64,000 nucleotides of DNA from Flabesymbios commensalis (lineage: Eukaryota; Annelida; Polychaeta; Terebellida; Flabelligeridae), in NCBI GenBank assembly GCA_964017125.1, contig OZ024908.1, forward strand, positions 65,449,993 to 65,513,992, read 5' to 3'. A program made the translations under genes and the position numbers. Shown one piece after another: positions 1 to 10,944 of the stretch. Each line of letters starts with the position of its first letter. Position 1 is the stretch's first letter. A model generated the notes under the pieces. The model ran no database searches. It had not been told where the DNA came from and was given only the letters and a program-made list of their open reading frames with translations.

Positions 1-53
1 TACTTGTAAAGTAAGCAGATAGCAGATACTGCCTTTTGGCTTCGCACGGCAGT
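1..53 (+). repeat. Short dispersed motif, copy 1 of 3
   Basis: The motif starts TACTTGTAAAGTAAGCAGAT and runs to a GCACGGCAG end. It recurs at about 40584-40626 in the same orientation. Part of it is inverted at about 17963-17990, directly beside the edge of duplication copy B. Family unknown; probably a piece of a dispersed element cut by the window edge. Confidence 0.6.
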
Positions 54-944
54 AAAGTCTGGTCTAGTGCGAAGGAATTTGGGGGTAAAAGTGTTTTGAA
101 ACAGTTTTAACCTAAGTTAAATGTGCTGATTGCACATATGCTACTTGTCAAGCTCGTTTTTGACCATCTGACCTCTAAAATCACAAAACAAAATTCTCAC
201 TCTAGGCTCTATGACAAATGCCTTTCTCTTCGTCTTAAAATATGTACATATCAAAATTTATCGAAAATTTATCGAAATAATTTATCGAAATAATTTACTT
301 ACGGCGTATAATGCATCAACTAAATAATGCATCTTTTTTAGGTATAGCCTCACACATAACAAGCAGGAGCTGTAGGCATAAAATCTCAGCCATGATTTTT
401 TTTCTAGATGAAAAGAGCCACCTAATTTAATATCTATCTAGAAACTGTGTAATACAATAGATCGTGAAAAGAGGTTGTGATAGTGAATATTTTAATCTGC
501 CGCTAAAGGTATTAAGCAACGTCTTTGATCTACATCACATCCTAAAAGAAAGCGAAAGTTTTCACGATAGGTTTATTTTGCATAATGCTGATTATATAAT
601 GGTGAAGCTCATTTTGCTGCGACTAATCACAGTACACACAAACCGTATTTTACTGCCATCTTTACGGTTACCAATAATAATACATGTATCAACAAACATG
701 CTATTATTGGAAAGTAAGCTGATCTCCCGAGATTGTTCAGTCAAAATTTGTTTATAAATACTCAGGTTAAACAATCATGTTAGGTGAAAGATGATAAAAA
801 AGATAATTATGCTATATCTCAAACGTGACTGATATTTGTTAATACAATATGATTGTATTATGCAAATTGTAAACAAAACACATAAATAGTTTATTTTCAC
901 ATAAAAAACGGTAGTCATTTTATTTGGAGATTTGAGGATCCAAT
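54..944. other. AT-rich non-coding stretch
   Basis: Only short open frames without recognisable domains occur here, and none looks like an exon. No repeat was matched elsewhere in the window. Confidence 0.6.
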
Positions 945-953
945 GGTTAAAAT

Positions 954-1240
954 GAAATGAAATGAATCGGGCTTTAGGCCACCTTTGTGCACATATAGGC
1001 TACACTGGGCCAGGAAAACCTCTTGAGGATGAGGATGGATTCAAAATTCGAGCCCTGGCGGTCTGAGACCGAGCACGCTACCTCTCGGTCACGGAGGCTC
1101 CCCACAATACTGAGTTTTACACGTGAATTGGGAAGAAACATTTTGTTTCTTTCAAACCGCCGAGACAGGTAACCGAACCCCGAACTCTAGCGTGAAAGGC
1201 AGCGGTGCTAACCACTACCCTAGGCCCCCCACCCTCAAAG
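954..1240 (-). mobile_element. Dimeric tRNA-derived SINE, near full length
   Basis: Read on the minus strand, the element starts with a tRNA-like module. Its D-arm/A-box region is TAGTGGTTAGCACC and it has a B-box-like GGTTCGGTTACC. A linker containing TTTCTTCCC and a second tRNA-like module (GGAGCCTCCGTGACCGAG) follow, then a body (CCCAGTGTAGCCTATATGTG) and a CATTTCATTTCATT tail. A perfect 9-bp target duplication, GGTTAAAAT, flanks it at 945-953 and 1241-1249. Relative to the copy at 58158 it lacks an internal piece of about 40 bp. Confidence 0.85.
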
Positions 1241-1920
1241 GGTTAAAATACAGCTAGACAAAAGCAATTTTGAAAAATTATTCATGACACCCAAATTAGG
1301 GTAATAAAAGTTTGAAAACACCTTTACTCCAAAATTCCTACAGCAATAATATATTTTGTGAAATCCCGTCCTGGCTATTAGCTACGCGACTGGTACAACA
1401 ATATTATTGGGTTGTAAATCATGCGGTTACCTGAGCCATCATAAATTACATGCACTGTCATGCCCGGAATCGATCAATTAGTTGATCAATATGAAACACA
1501 TTGAATTTGTATGAGTTTGATTTAATGGAGGAAGTAGTGATCAATGGATAAATTAGCATATTATGTGACAACGAGACAACCAATCAATCATAAAATCACC
1601 ATTATAGACGTAATGTACGTTTTACGTGATTATTTGCCGTTAGTCTGGTATTGATTATAATGACCCCCCCCCCCCCACACACACACAGACACAGTCTTAT
1701 GGCTGATATCTTATAGTGTTATTATGTGGTAACAGTTGTACTAAAAACAAAGTTGCAGTACTGTGTTGAAATTTTGGCAATACACTAACCAAAATTGCAC
1801 TATATAGTAATTCATGTATGTTTTCGGTACAACTGTTATAAAAAGATAAAATTTAAAAAATGCACCAGTCTTTTACGGGTTAACTGCGTGAAATAAATAA
1901 ATAAATGCAATTTAAAATTG

Positions 1921-1974
1921 TCACCCACTTGAAGTTGTGTCTCGCTACCGCGACCCACAGCTTCAAATGGGTGA
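1921..1974. repeat. Hairpin repeat (ACTTGAAGTTGTG family)
   Basis: Inverted arms of the type CACTTGAAGTTGTG / CACAACTTCAAGTG surround a loop TCTCGCTACCGCGACC. It is one of about 13 copies in the window. Copy B has the partner at about 18800-18854. Confidence 0.85.
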
Positions 1975-2756
1975 CAAATTGGGTGTCATATTTGTCATGT
2001 GCAAAGATGGATTCACAAAGACCCATTTCCTTCGGAATATCAGTGATTTTATCGATTAATAAATCAGATTAAAAAAGACAATAGTCGCGCTTAGCGGTTT
2101 AAAGATTGAAAACTATATAATCGCATGACACAGATGAACTCAGATATAAAGCGTTCACTGAGCTAACACCGTACACTACTATAAATGGTATATGCGAGTG
2201 ATGTTATTTTAAAAATGTGTTCATTATTAGAATAAAATATGATATTTGACATACTGCACGCGAAAGTCATGTCTTTGTGTAATTTGTATTGAGAACAAGA
2301 AACTGTGAGCGTATGTAAGACAATACTTTCACCAGTCTGATAAATTAGCAAAGTTTTATTTCTCTTACGTAAATATTTTTTTAATTTTAAATTATTTTTT
2401 TTTAAGTCACAAACTGGTATAAAAACTAGGCCCAAGTGTTGTACTCGACATCAAAACTGAATGACGGGTGTTGATTGATAATATAACACCATGTGACCTG
2501 AAATACCGTCTTTTCGTTGGATGGGTGTCGATAACTAACTACACTTAGGCCCGATTGGTTTATATCATTTCAACTGCCATTTTCAGTATCAAAGAAAGAC
2601 TGGTAAACAAGAAAGATCGAACTTTGGACTTTACCTCTGCGTCATTCATTTGATCTATGCGATGACTAAGTGGACTGCATGTCTGAGAATTGTCCCTGCT
2701 AACCATAGATCTGAGGCTAAAGAAAGAATGAATGAAACAAAAAACAAAAAACAAAA

Positions 2757-2964
2757 AACAAACAAACAAACAAACAAACAAACAAACAAACAAACAAACA
2801 AACAAACAAACAAACAAACAAACAAACAAACAAACAAACAAACAAACAAACAAACAAACAAACAAACAAACAAACAAACAAACAAACAAACAAACAAACA
2901 AACAAACAAACAAACAAACAAACAAACAAACAAACAAACAAACAAACAAACAAACAAACAAACA
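2757..2964 (+). repeat. AAAC tetranucleotide microsatellite
   Basis: About 50 uninterrupted copies of the four-base unit AAAC. A four-base unit without stops yields open frames in several phases on both strands (NKQT and VCLF repeats), which are not genes. The array in copy B (20559-20738) is shorter and has interruptions at its left edge. Confidence 0.97.
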
Positions 2965-3040
2965 TATTCTTATCTGCTAACATCAATTAGCACGAGTTGA
3001 AAATAGTTATCAACCTTAATTTTGTCAAATCTGAATAATT

Positions 3041-3086
3041 TTTACTCACTTGAAGTTGCGATCCACAACTTAAAGTGAGTGAAAAT
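3041..3086. repeat. Short-loop variant of the hairpin repeat
   Basis: Arms CACTTGAAGTTG and CAACTTAAAGTG flank only a few loop bases (CGATC), so most of the usual loop is missing. The same short form is at 20815-20860 in copy B, so the variant predates the duplication. Confidence 0.8.
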
Positions 3087-4153
3087 TCAAATTGAATAAT
3101 GTTGCGGTTAAAGAGTGAGTGTCGTTAATGGCTTCACGAATGAAACGTGTTTGGTATAATTATGAGATAATAAGACGCATCTCATAACTTGTTGCTCCCC
3201 CATGAAATAACTCTGGAGTAATGGCAATGCCATGCCACCACAGAAATGGCACCCAAGTGCGCTGCCTTAGTGTCGCCAGGTTTGCTCACACGCCTATTTG
3301 CACCCCGCGCTCTTAAACTCGGTTAAGTGTTGTCCTCTCAGTCGATGGTGCAACTTTCATGGTATTATGCCTCATACAAGTCTGAATAGCAGCATATTCG
3401 TGACAATAATAAACAGATGCCTTTTGGCTTTGCAATCTAGAACAGTTTCCCAAAAGCAGCACTACGGGCGCTATTGTATTTGATGGTGAATCTGAACAGA
3501 TGAGAAAGAACATCATTTAACCTAAATAAATATTGTAAATATTGCATTCTTTCTGGTTATTATAACATTTTTGTAGATGAGCATAATCAATAGAATAGTC
3601 GAGAAAGTTTAGGATGACCACCTTCTTAAAATATAATGACGATAAACATGATAAGCTAGACTTTATGGCAAAGAACACTTTATTACGATGTACAGTATGA
3701 GTATGCATTTTTTAAAATCAAATTCAATTCAAATAGAATTTAAACTTTTGCCAAAGATTATTTTTTTTTGAAGCAGAAGCAAATTAATAGGACATGATAG
3801 GATAGGATTTATATAATTTTAGGCGCCTAAGTCCTTGTTATACAAATTCAGAGACGTCTCAAACCCATAGCATAATCAATTTCAAGTCCATTGCCAGGCA
3901 AAATTCGTCATTGAAGAAGCAGCAAGTGGTCCGATTTACCAGGTTGGAAAAGACGAGACAAATAAATTTATTTTTGTCGAAATTTTTCAAGGGTGTCAGA
4001 TGTTTTTGTGTGCCCTAATTAAGTACGAAGTTAACTTGCTTAATAATACCCTAAGATTAACTAAAACGGATCTAGATTGCTTTCATCACTCAAAGTGATC
4101 TGGGATACTAGTACTCTGGCTGTGATTTGACTACATGTGGCCATAATTTTTAC

Positions 4154-4199
4154 CCAACTGAAGTTTTGTCTCGCTACTGCGAACCACAACTTCAAGTAG
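4154..4199. repeat. Degenerate hairpin repeat
   Basis: Arms CAACTGAAGTTTTG / CACAACTTCAAGTAG with the usual TCTCGCTACTGCGAAC loop. It is diverged from the consensus. The partner in copy B is at about 22911-22954. Confidence 0.7.
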
Positions 4200-4230
4200 T
4201 TCCAATTACTCAGACCAAGTTCAATATCGT

Positions 4231-4380
4231 GGGGAGCCCCTGAGATGTAGCGAGCTCGGCCTCAGACCGACATGGTTCGAATAACAAATCATGTACATAT
4301 AAGGGTAGTGTCATCTCCCCATCCTCAGCAGTTTCACTTGACTCACAAAAAGGTGGCCTCAAACAAAATTCATTTCATTA
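4231..4380 (+). mobile_element. tRNA-derived SINE, second-module form
   Basis: It begins GGGGAGCCCCTGAGATGTAG and ends in the CATTTCATT tail, so it carries the second tRNA-like module and the body but not the first module. The orthologous SINE in copy B (22975-23149) sits in the same place, so insertion predates the duplication. The minisatellite begins at its 3' end. Confidence 0.75.
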
Positions 4381-4385
4381 GATTT

Positions 4386-4543
4386 ATATAGATAAACACG
4401 CACACACACTCCTAGCTCACACAACATCAGCATGTGATTTGACTACGTGTGACCACTGACCAAGTATAGACAAACACACACACGCACTCCCAGCTCACAC
4501 AACATCAGAATGTGATTTGACTACGTGTGACCACTGACTAAGT
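4386..4543 (+). repeat. ~78-bp minisatellite, left fragment (2 units)
   Basis: Two units of the form ATAAACAC-(CA)n-CTCCCAGCTCACACAACATCAG, then ATGTGATTTGACTACGTG and TGACCACTGACCAAGTATAG. The second unit is cut at ...GACTAAGT by the element starting at 4544. The rest of the array continues at 11368. Confidence 0.9.
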
Positions 4544-4737
4544 CGTCACCCTGATATTATACTGTCGTATCTACAGTTTTCATTATTCCGAGATAATCGA
4601 AAAAAACTAAATTATAAAAAAAGTAGTAATATTTCAGCCTTGTCTTAAAAAACCTTTGTAGATATAAGAAATAGACGTTTGTTCAATGTGAAGAAAATGC
4701 AACCAGACCTTAGCGTCGCATAGCAAAAAGCATTTAA

Positions 4738-5405
4738 AAAAGATACGACCTTATAATATTTTAAAATATGGCCAGTGTATGATATTACATAATATTACAT
4801 AGTTGTATGCGCACATACGACAGTGTAATATATAAGTAGGATTTTTTTCAGAATTAATTGATTTCACGTTTTAATAACTTTCCAGTAATGTTTAACTGCA
4901 AAACAGACATTAAAATTGTATATTGTACAAAAAGTGGTTAAACGATGTATGTACCACATACGACTGTATAATGTTGACAAAAATGTCAAATGTGTGAAAA
5001 TATCAGTATTATAGAGTTGTATCTGCAGAAACAACTTCTTGAATCAAAATTGTTAAATGACTCAAAATTTTTTACGTAAAACACTATTATAAACAATTCA
5101 TAAGTTTATATTGTTTTTCGCCTTAATTCGTCATAAAAAAAATTCTAAAATTTGACAGTTGTATGTGGCAGATACAACGCTGTAGAATAAAAAAATAAAG
5201 GTAAAATTACAAAATTAAAATACTACATAGTTGTATGTGCAGATACAACTATAGGAATTAGAGCATCCGATTAAAAAAAAAAAAATTCCAAATAAGTGAC
5301 AATCCCATCAGAATAAATTTAAGAAAAACATGGTGAAAATTACAAATGTTTTGTTATTTAAAATTACACTGTTGTAAGTGGCACATACGACCTTGTAATA
5401 TATAA
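4738..5405. repeat. Left subterminal palindrome cluster
   Basis: At least six imperfect palindromes of about 34 bp occur at about 4795, 4939, 5003, 5155, 5222 and 5363. Each has the pattern TA(C/T)A..GTTGTATG..(C)ATACGAC..TGTAATA, and a half-site AGATACGACC lies at 4741. They are spaced about 65-145 bp apart in AT-rich DNA. The same motif is built into the terminal repeat (ACTGTCGTATCTA). They may be transposase binding sites; this is inference. Confidence 0.75.
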
Positions 5406-5410
5406 CTTGC

Positions 5411-7600
5411 ATTAAGATTGTGTTGTATCTTAACAGAAATACAATAATGAATAACGTTTTGTATCTAATGTGTTTTTCGAACCTATACAAAATCTGCTCG
5501 AGTATGTGATTGTTCTTGTTATAATTATACAGGTGACATTGTCAACAATGTTAGGCATGAATGTCACTTGTTAGGTTAACATACAATTTATTCTGATTTT
5601 ATATCGGTTTCTAATTGTCATTTCGCAATTCATATTATGGTTTGTTTTTATTCAATTACTAAAGTTACTTGACATTTTACATGTTTTACAGAACATTCAA
5701 CGAAATATTAACTGAAATTAACACTTAGGCTCTTACATAAGTATCTAAATCAATAATGTAACAACAAAAAATTCCTAACAAGGGTCATTGAAAATCTAAT
5801 GCGTTTAACTACATGAACTAAGCGTAAAAAACAACAGTTTTAAAAAATATTACAAGAACATATTTTTCTAAAATAACAATACAGAATATTGTCTCTTTAG
5901 GGTGAAAGTCAGTTAGCGCAGCGATTCAGCAAATAACCCTGTTTAACTCTAGATAGTCAGCATAATGATGAAGCCTACTCACAAATCAACTAACAATTAG
6001 CATGATACTGTAATTAAATAGCTAAAGTCAGCTTAGAAATTTTAAATGACTTCTTATTGGAGTAAATTATTTTATAAGACACATTCGAAGCCAGTTTAAA
6101 GGATCTGACTCATTACGAATAAACATGACTGTGTGGTCTGGGGCAATTCACAGACACGCATAACATTGCTCAAGTATATGTGTGTCTGCCTTTCTTCCCC
6201 ATGGTGCTGTGGATAAATCGTTTTTCATTTTGTTTGTGTGTCCACATTCGAGAACGCAGTGTACAATCTTATCCATTTTAAATCGGTGCATTGCAGCAGT
6301 TATCGGATAAAAAATACACCCTATTTTTCTCTTTACCAGACTGTTTCTGTAATTATTGAATCACACAACTTGCTTTTTTACTCTCTTTGTGTAATTGCTT
6401 CATACTACATAAACCAGTGTACATCAATAGTGTCAAGATCATAAACACTTAGAATGTAAGCTTCCCGCTTCCTTCTATGATAGTATAGAGATGATGGTTG
6501 TCAATGAGGGCTGTTGATGACATGTTGTTAGCCAAAAGAACCGACAACCACATTAGAATATTGCTTAGCTTTTAGTTTCGCAATGTGTTTTTTTGCCGAG
6601 CATATATTTTATTTATCAGATCACCATTGTTTAATTTAAAATTAATGTTGGATGAAAAATAATTTTTAATAAGTTATAGGATGAGCCCCCACACCTCCAG
6701 ACAAATTAGCTTGACAATGTTGATTTCACTATAAGCAGGCAGGTTTTTGACCACAGAAAACAGAAATATAGATCTATTGACAATGTATAAGGAACTGAAT
6801 CTAAGGTAAATAATTATGTGTTCCATCTGATATAGATATTTTTGGTAGAAATAAATACGTCGCTGACTGTGTGAGTATGATTAAACACTGGCAGTGACGT
6901 AGCTAGGAGTAACATAATGTGGAAGCACACTGATGGATTGATAGAGTTTAGGCGTTACGAGGCAACTCTACCGCTATCAATTCATGGTGTTCTGAAGCAC
7001 TGAACTATTTTAAGATCGGTGCGAATCGAACGGGCAACTAGTTTCGTGCTGATTGTAGACAGGGGCACAGCATTTCATAAAAATGTCGTTGAGCCCTGAA
7101 TAGTCACTGCCCCCTCCTTTTTTCTATTGTTTCCAGTCGGGATTATCTAGCCGAAAAACGAGTGGACTAAATTTCATCATGCATTATTAAACGTCTACCA
7201 GTAATTATTTTTTAATAATGTAGAGTGCATCTGAGTACCCGGTATGACTGGGCCGCCTAACTCATTTACTGCGCGAGGCCCAGTCACACTGACCACCATT
7301 TTGTTTCCACAGCCAGCTGTGTAAAAACGACACTCGCGCTGCCTACCAAAAAACTCGAATGCCATGAAATTGAGACGAATATTTCAAGTGCCTACGAAAA
7401 CAATGCCATTTTCAGCAGGCGTAAACTATTGATTGTATTAGGACTATTACACTTAAAAATGGAGGTCACTGTGTCAGAGCCTTGCGATGTCATCAGGGTA
7501 GCATATGAGGTCAATTTATAAAGGAAGAATTACAAATAACCACTGATAACATGACATTCAAAAATAATTTCTAAATTCTTATAATCTTCGCTTAGATCTA
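5411..7600. other. AT-rich interior of the 6.8-kb element
   Basis: No domain-bearing open frame, tRNA or repeat shared with the rest of the window was found. A stretch near 7220-7330 is less AT-rich (GTATGACTGGGCCGCC) but shows no coding signal. Confidence 0.5.
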
Positions 7601-7608
7601 CATAAAAT

Positions 7609-7687
7609 TCGTCGCCTCGGACCTAAAGGATCCTATATCCCACTTTAACGAGTGTCAGATAGGATCCTTTAGCTCCGTGGCGACGAA
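7609..7687. mobile_element. 79-bp perfect-hairpin MITE
   Basis: Arms TTCGTCGCCTCGG(A)CCTAAAGG and CCTTTAGCTCCG(T)GGCGACGAA fold back around CCACTTTAACGAGTG. A near-identical copy is at 59502-59580, so it is a mobile family nested in the larger element. Confidence 0.85.
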
Positions 7688-7962
7688 TTGTTAATCTTCA
7701 AGATCATAATCACTTATACAAGATATCATTTTTCTTTTTATATTGGTTATCCTTCCTTTAAATGCATTTGAAATTATTTCAGTAGACATTTCTGGAACAA
7801 TTTCACTGCCCATTGTCTGACACTCAACTGTAATTAAATGTATTCGTGTCAGAGGCTGTTATTGTGGGTCTACATGTGGAAATTTAAAATAAAAGCCTAT
7901 GCTCATCCATTATACAATAAATAAATTCTTAAAAAGGAAATATATATTTCTTATCTTTTTTT

Positions 7963-8265
7963 TCAAAACTTGAGAGTCTCCTCAGAAATAAATTCGCTGT
8001 CACCAGGGTATATAAATAATGGTAATTGAGAAATATTCTTCATTTCGTTCTTATTTTCTGCAACGACAAGGGCTAGGGAGAGCAACACGTCCAGCTTTGA
8101 GACGTTGTCCATTGTAAAAGACCTCCGTACTGCGGATTTTGATTGTGGTGTGTCATAATTATGAAACATCAATTTTACTTTGGAACAATGTTGTTTCAAG
8201 TATGGGTCAACTATTATGTTATTGACCAAGTTGAAAACAGCGTTGATATCATTTATTAACTTGTT
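7963..8265 (-). CDS. Possible 3'-terminal exon of an unrecognised protein
   Basis: On the minus strand a pyrimidine-rich tract ending CATACTATTTTAG (about 8266-8278) looks like a splice acceptor. It is followed by about 100 codons without a stop, starting NKLINDINAVFNLVNN and ending SEFISEETLKF before TGA. The composition looks protein-like, with mixed charged and hydrophobic residues and few rare residues. I recognise no domain. Earlier exons were not found; the open frame immediately upstream (8249-8488) overlaps an inverted repeat and does not look coding. It lies inside the 6.8-kb element, so it could be a transposase tail or captured host sequence. It could also be chance. Confidence 0.3.
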   Translation of the reverse strand, partial: NKLINDINAVFNLVNNIIVDPYLKQHCSKVKLMFHNYDTPQSKSAVRRSFTMDNVSKLDVLLSLALVVAENKNEMKNISQLPLFIYPGDSEFISEETLKF

Positions 8266-8869
8266 TTCTAAAATAGTATGAAAAAAGTGTCCATTGTTTA
8301 TTGTCTACTGTCTTAGTGGCGCCAGACACCAGCCGTAAATGGGTGGGGTGTTGGTAGAGGGGGTTTCTTAGAATCGTGGGGAGAGTGACTATATCCGATA
8401 ATGAGTTCAGCAGTTCGACATTATGATAAATATATAGACCTCGGGCTGCGCCCTCGGTCTTTATTTCGCATACTGTCGACTGCTTCACCCATTATCTAAT
8501 ATATAGAAGCCAAATTATGACACAAAAAATAAATCAGAGGACGTTCTTAGATTAAATGGACATATGCTGTGTGGGAGGTATATATTGAGTGGCGGGAAAT
8601 AGCGATTTTTGTGAGGGTGAGCGTACAACGAAGGAAGAACCTTGTATTATAGTACAGAGTTTGTGCGTTTCTTCTCCCTTTGAATGTTCTCTTTCTATAT
8701 TAATTTCCCTTTTTTTTGATGAAATAAAATGTTCAATTTGACAAGCGAGGTCTACAGCTGTTGAAGTTGTTGCAGTTGTTATTTAAAGTAAGGCCTGTAG
8801 GGTTAAATCATGCAGAATAGGGTGTTACTAGTGAAGAAAAAGATCCGAAGTCCAAGAGAGATTCAGCAA

Positions 8870-8960
8870 ACAAGATACAGTAGTCCCCCTCTGATACGAC
8901 TTTCATACTGCCAGAGAACCAACGTCGCATCCAAGGGGTAGTCGTATCTGGGAGGGGTGA
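8870..8960. repeat. Internal GTCGTATC inverted motif pair
   Basis: GATACGAC (about 8894) and GTCGTATC (about 8940) lie in opposite orientation. The flanks are also inverted: CCCCCTCTGATACGAC versus GTCGTATCTGGGAGGGG. This is the core of the element's terminal repeat used internally. Confidence 0.6.
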
Positions 8961-10189
8961 AAAAACGTAAAATGGGCCGAATTTGATGTTTAAGACAGCC
9001 CTTTTAAACACCTCCATTTTCGTTGTGACACGATCAGCGCAGTTGACAGTCTGTGTTAATTGCCTGTTCTAACCGAAACACGTAATTCAGAAGTACTGGA
9101 AGTGGCTTGTGTTTTCATAAGCATTGAGGCAGTATTTTTTTTACATTTCAATATAGGCCTATGCTTTACAGTACAAAACATGTGACACTGACTGTGACGG
9201 CTACTTTCAATTGATGTCAACGTCAAAAGTTAAGACTACATGTTGAATACTGAGTCATAGTGTCCATTCTGGCCCAGCATTAAAACAATGTACCCTATTA
9301 TCCCTAATAAACGTACCAGGTAGGGAGACACAGTTGGGTCTTGTTTATTATATATGTGCATCGATATGTGATCAATATTACATTACCAAATAAAAATTTG
9401 AAAACAAATGTTATAGATGATGCCAGGATGTAGACTGTAATTCTCATTGAAATATTCAATGACAAACAGGCGAGGCAGGCGCCTTCTATGTTGACTAAGA
9501 TGTGAAGTTAAACAGACAATACCGACAACCGCAATACTAGCACAGATATTATCTTCACGTGTATACACTCTCGTAATGCACTTGGTTGTGAATATGGTCG
9601 GCGCGAGACGTTGGTGCAGTGTTGTTCTAATGCTGGGCCAACGTCGTCAATAGCGGCATCGGTTTGGCGTCTCGTGGCGGCGTACCGCGCTCACGTCTAT
9701 TCCCCATGATGATGACTGTTAGACCTGCCTCATTTTCCAAATCAATAACTTCGCGAGTTTAGGAGCTATCATTATCTAATTTATATCATTATCTTTATAT
9801 CAATATCATTATTTTCAGCGTTGAATAAGCTTTATGGTGATATTTATTACATGTCCGTGCGACCATAATTGAAAAAGCTAGGTTTTTCAAGTGGGATGTT
9901 TATCACAACTAGCCGACACACTGACACCGTTGACGTCCCCTGCTAATTTAAACATGGTTTTAAAATAATAACAGAAAAAGTATTCAAGATACAGTGAAAA
10001 TAGTTATATCACCGGAAAGCATTTTTCAGCCACTATAATCTGAAATGCGTTCCCAACGATGTGACTAGAATATTAAAGTCGTTATACATTTAGTCAGCTG
10101 GAAACATTATTATAAAAAGTCATCTCTTGTCAGTGTAGGGCTGCCAGACATCTGCAGACGTGACACAGTCTGGGAACAGCTAATTTCAA

Positions 10190-10620
10190 AAAGTCGTATC
10201 TTTAGAAGGATATTGCTATCTGGTACGGTGATTTGAAGCTACCAGTACACATCTTCACAGTGTATTGACCAAGATTGTGTCAATGCTGGCCCACATCATA
10301 CGACGCTGTACCAGCCTTAAGCCGACGGTGGCTTAGCATACGTATCTACTGGGCTGTAATCGACGGTATGTACACACAAGCAATAGCTTCAGACCGGCAG
10401 CTCATGCCAGGCTGACAGTGCCACTGAGCAGCTAATTTTAAAAAGTCGTATCTTTAGAGGGAGGTCGCTAGGTAGTGCCATGATTTGAAGGTCGCATGTC
10501 GTAGGAGAGGGGAAATCGCATTTAAGGGGTGCTTAACAGTGTAAAGCACGTTGGTGCTCAGAAAAAAAGTCGCATAGTAGGAGAAGTCAGATCTGAAGGG
10601 GGTCGCTTCTGGAGGGAGTA
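10190..10620. repeat. Internal direct repeats with GTCGTATCTTTAGA
   Basis: AAAAGTCGTATCTTTAGA followed by GG..T.GCTA occurs at about 10192 and again at about 10441, each followed by TGATTTGAAG. A weaker GTCGCATAGTAGGAG copy lies at about 10569. They extend the element's GTCGTATC theme into the right interior. Confidence 0.55.
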
Positions 10621-10944
10621 TTGTACAACAACACATAATACAATTTTCAGTGCACACGCATGTTCAGTGCCTCATGATTTAGCTAAGTATATATATCACA
10701 GAAAAAAAATATTTTGTCTCATTTAATAACAGATTAAGTGAGTCAAGCGAGGTTGCATCAATTTAAAGGCAAAAAAAATAGCTGACTGTACAAAACGGCC
10801 TTTGATCGTCTGAGAATCTATATATTTGTGTTTTGTGGTTATTTTGAAACTGAAGTCAAATTAACATGACTGTCCTGTGAACACTTGACTAGTCTAGTTT
10901 GCCATGATTATTGTAGGTACAACAAATTCTAAACAAAACATTGC

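Larger units (their letters stand above)
1087..4543 (+). repeat. Segmental duplication, copy A
   Basis: This stretch aligns collinearly with 17996-23160 (copy B). By eye it is about 95-98 percent identical in unique parts such as 1347-1620 versus 18236-18510. Shared landmarks in order are half of a SINE, a C-run, a hairpin, an AAAC array, a second hairpin, a third hairpin, a SINE and the ~78-bp minisatellite. Copy A lacks three or four blocks present in B. No coding sequence is recognisable in it. It may be a true duplication or two haplotypes assembled in tandem. Confidence 0.9.

Noticed and set aside
2757-2964. NKQT and VCLF repeat proteins
   Set aside because: Simple AAAC repeats keep frames open by construction; the same happens at 20559-20738.
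8249-8488. Minus-strand 79-codon frame upstream of the possible exon
   Set aside because: It overlaps a small inverted repeat (GACCGAGGGCGCAGCCCG / inverse-type AGGTC) and runs into a stop just before the acceptor-like tract; it is probably intronic or chance.
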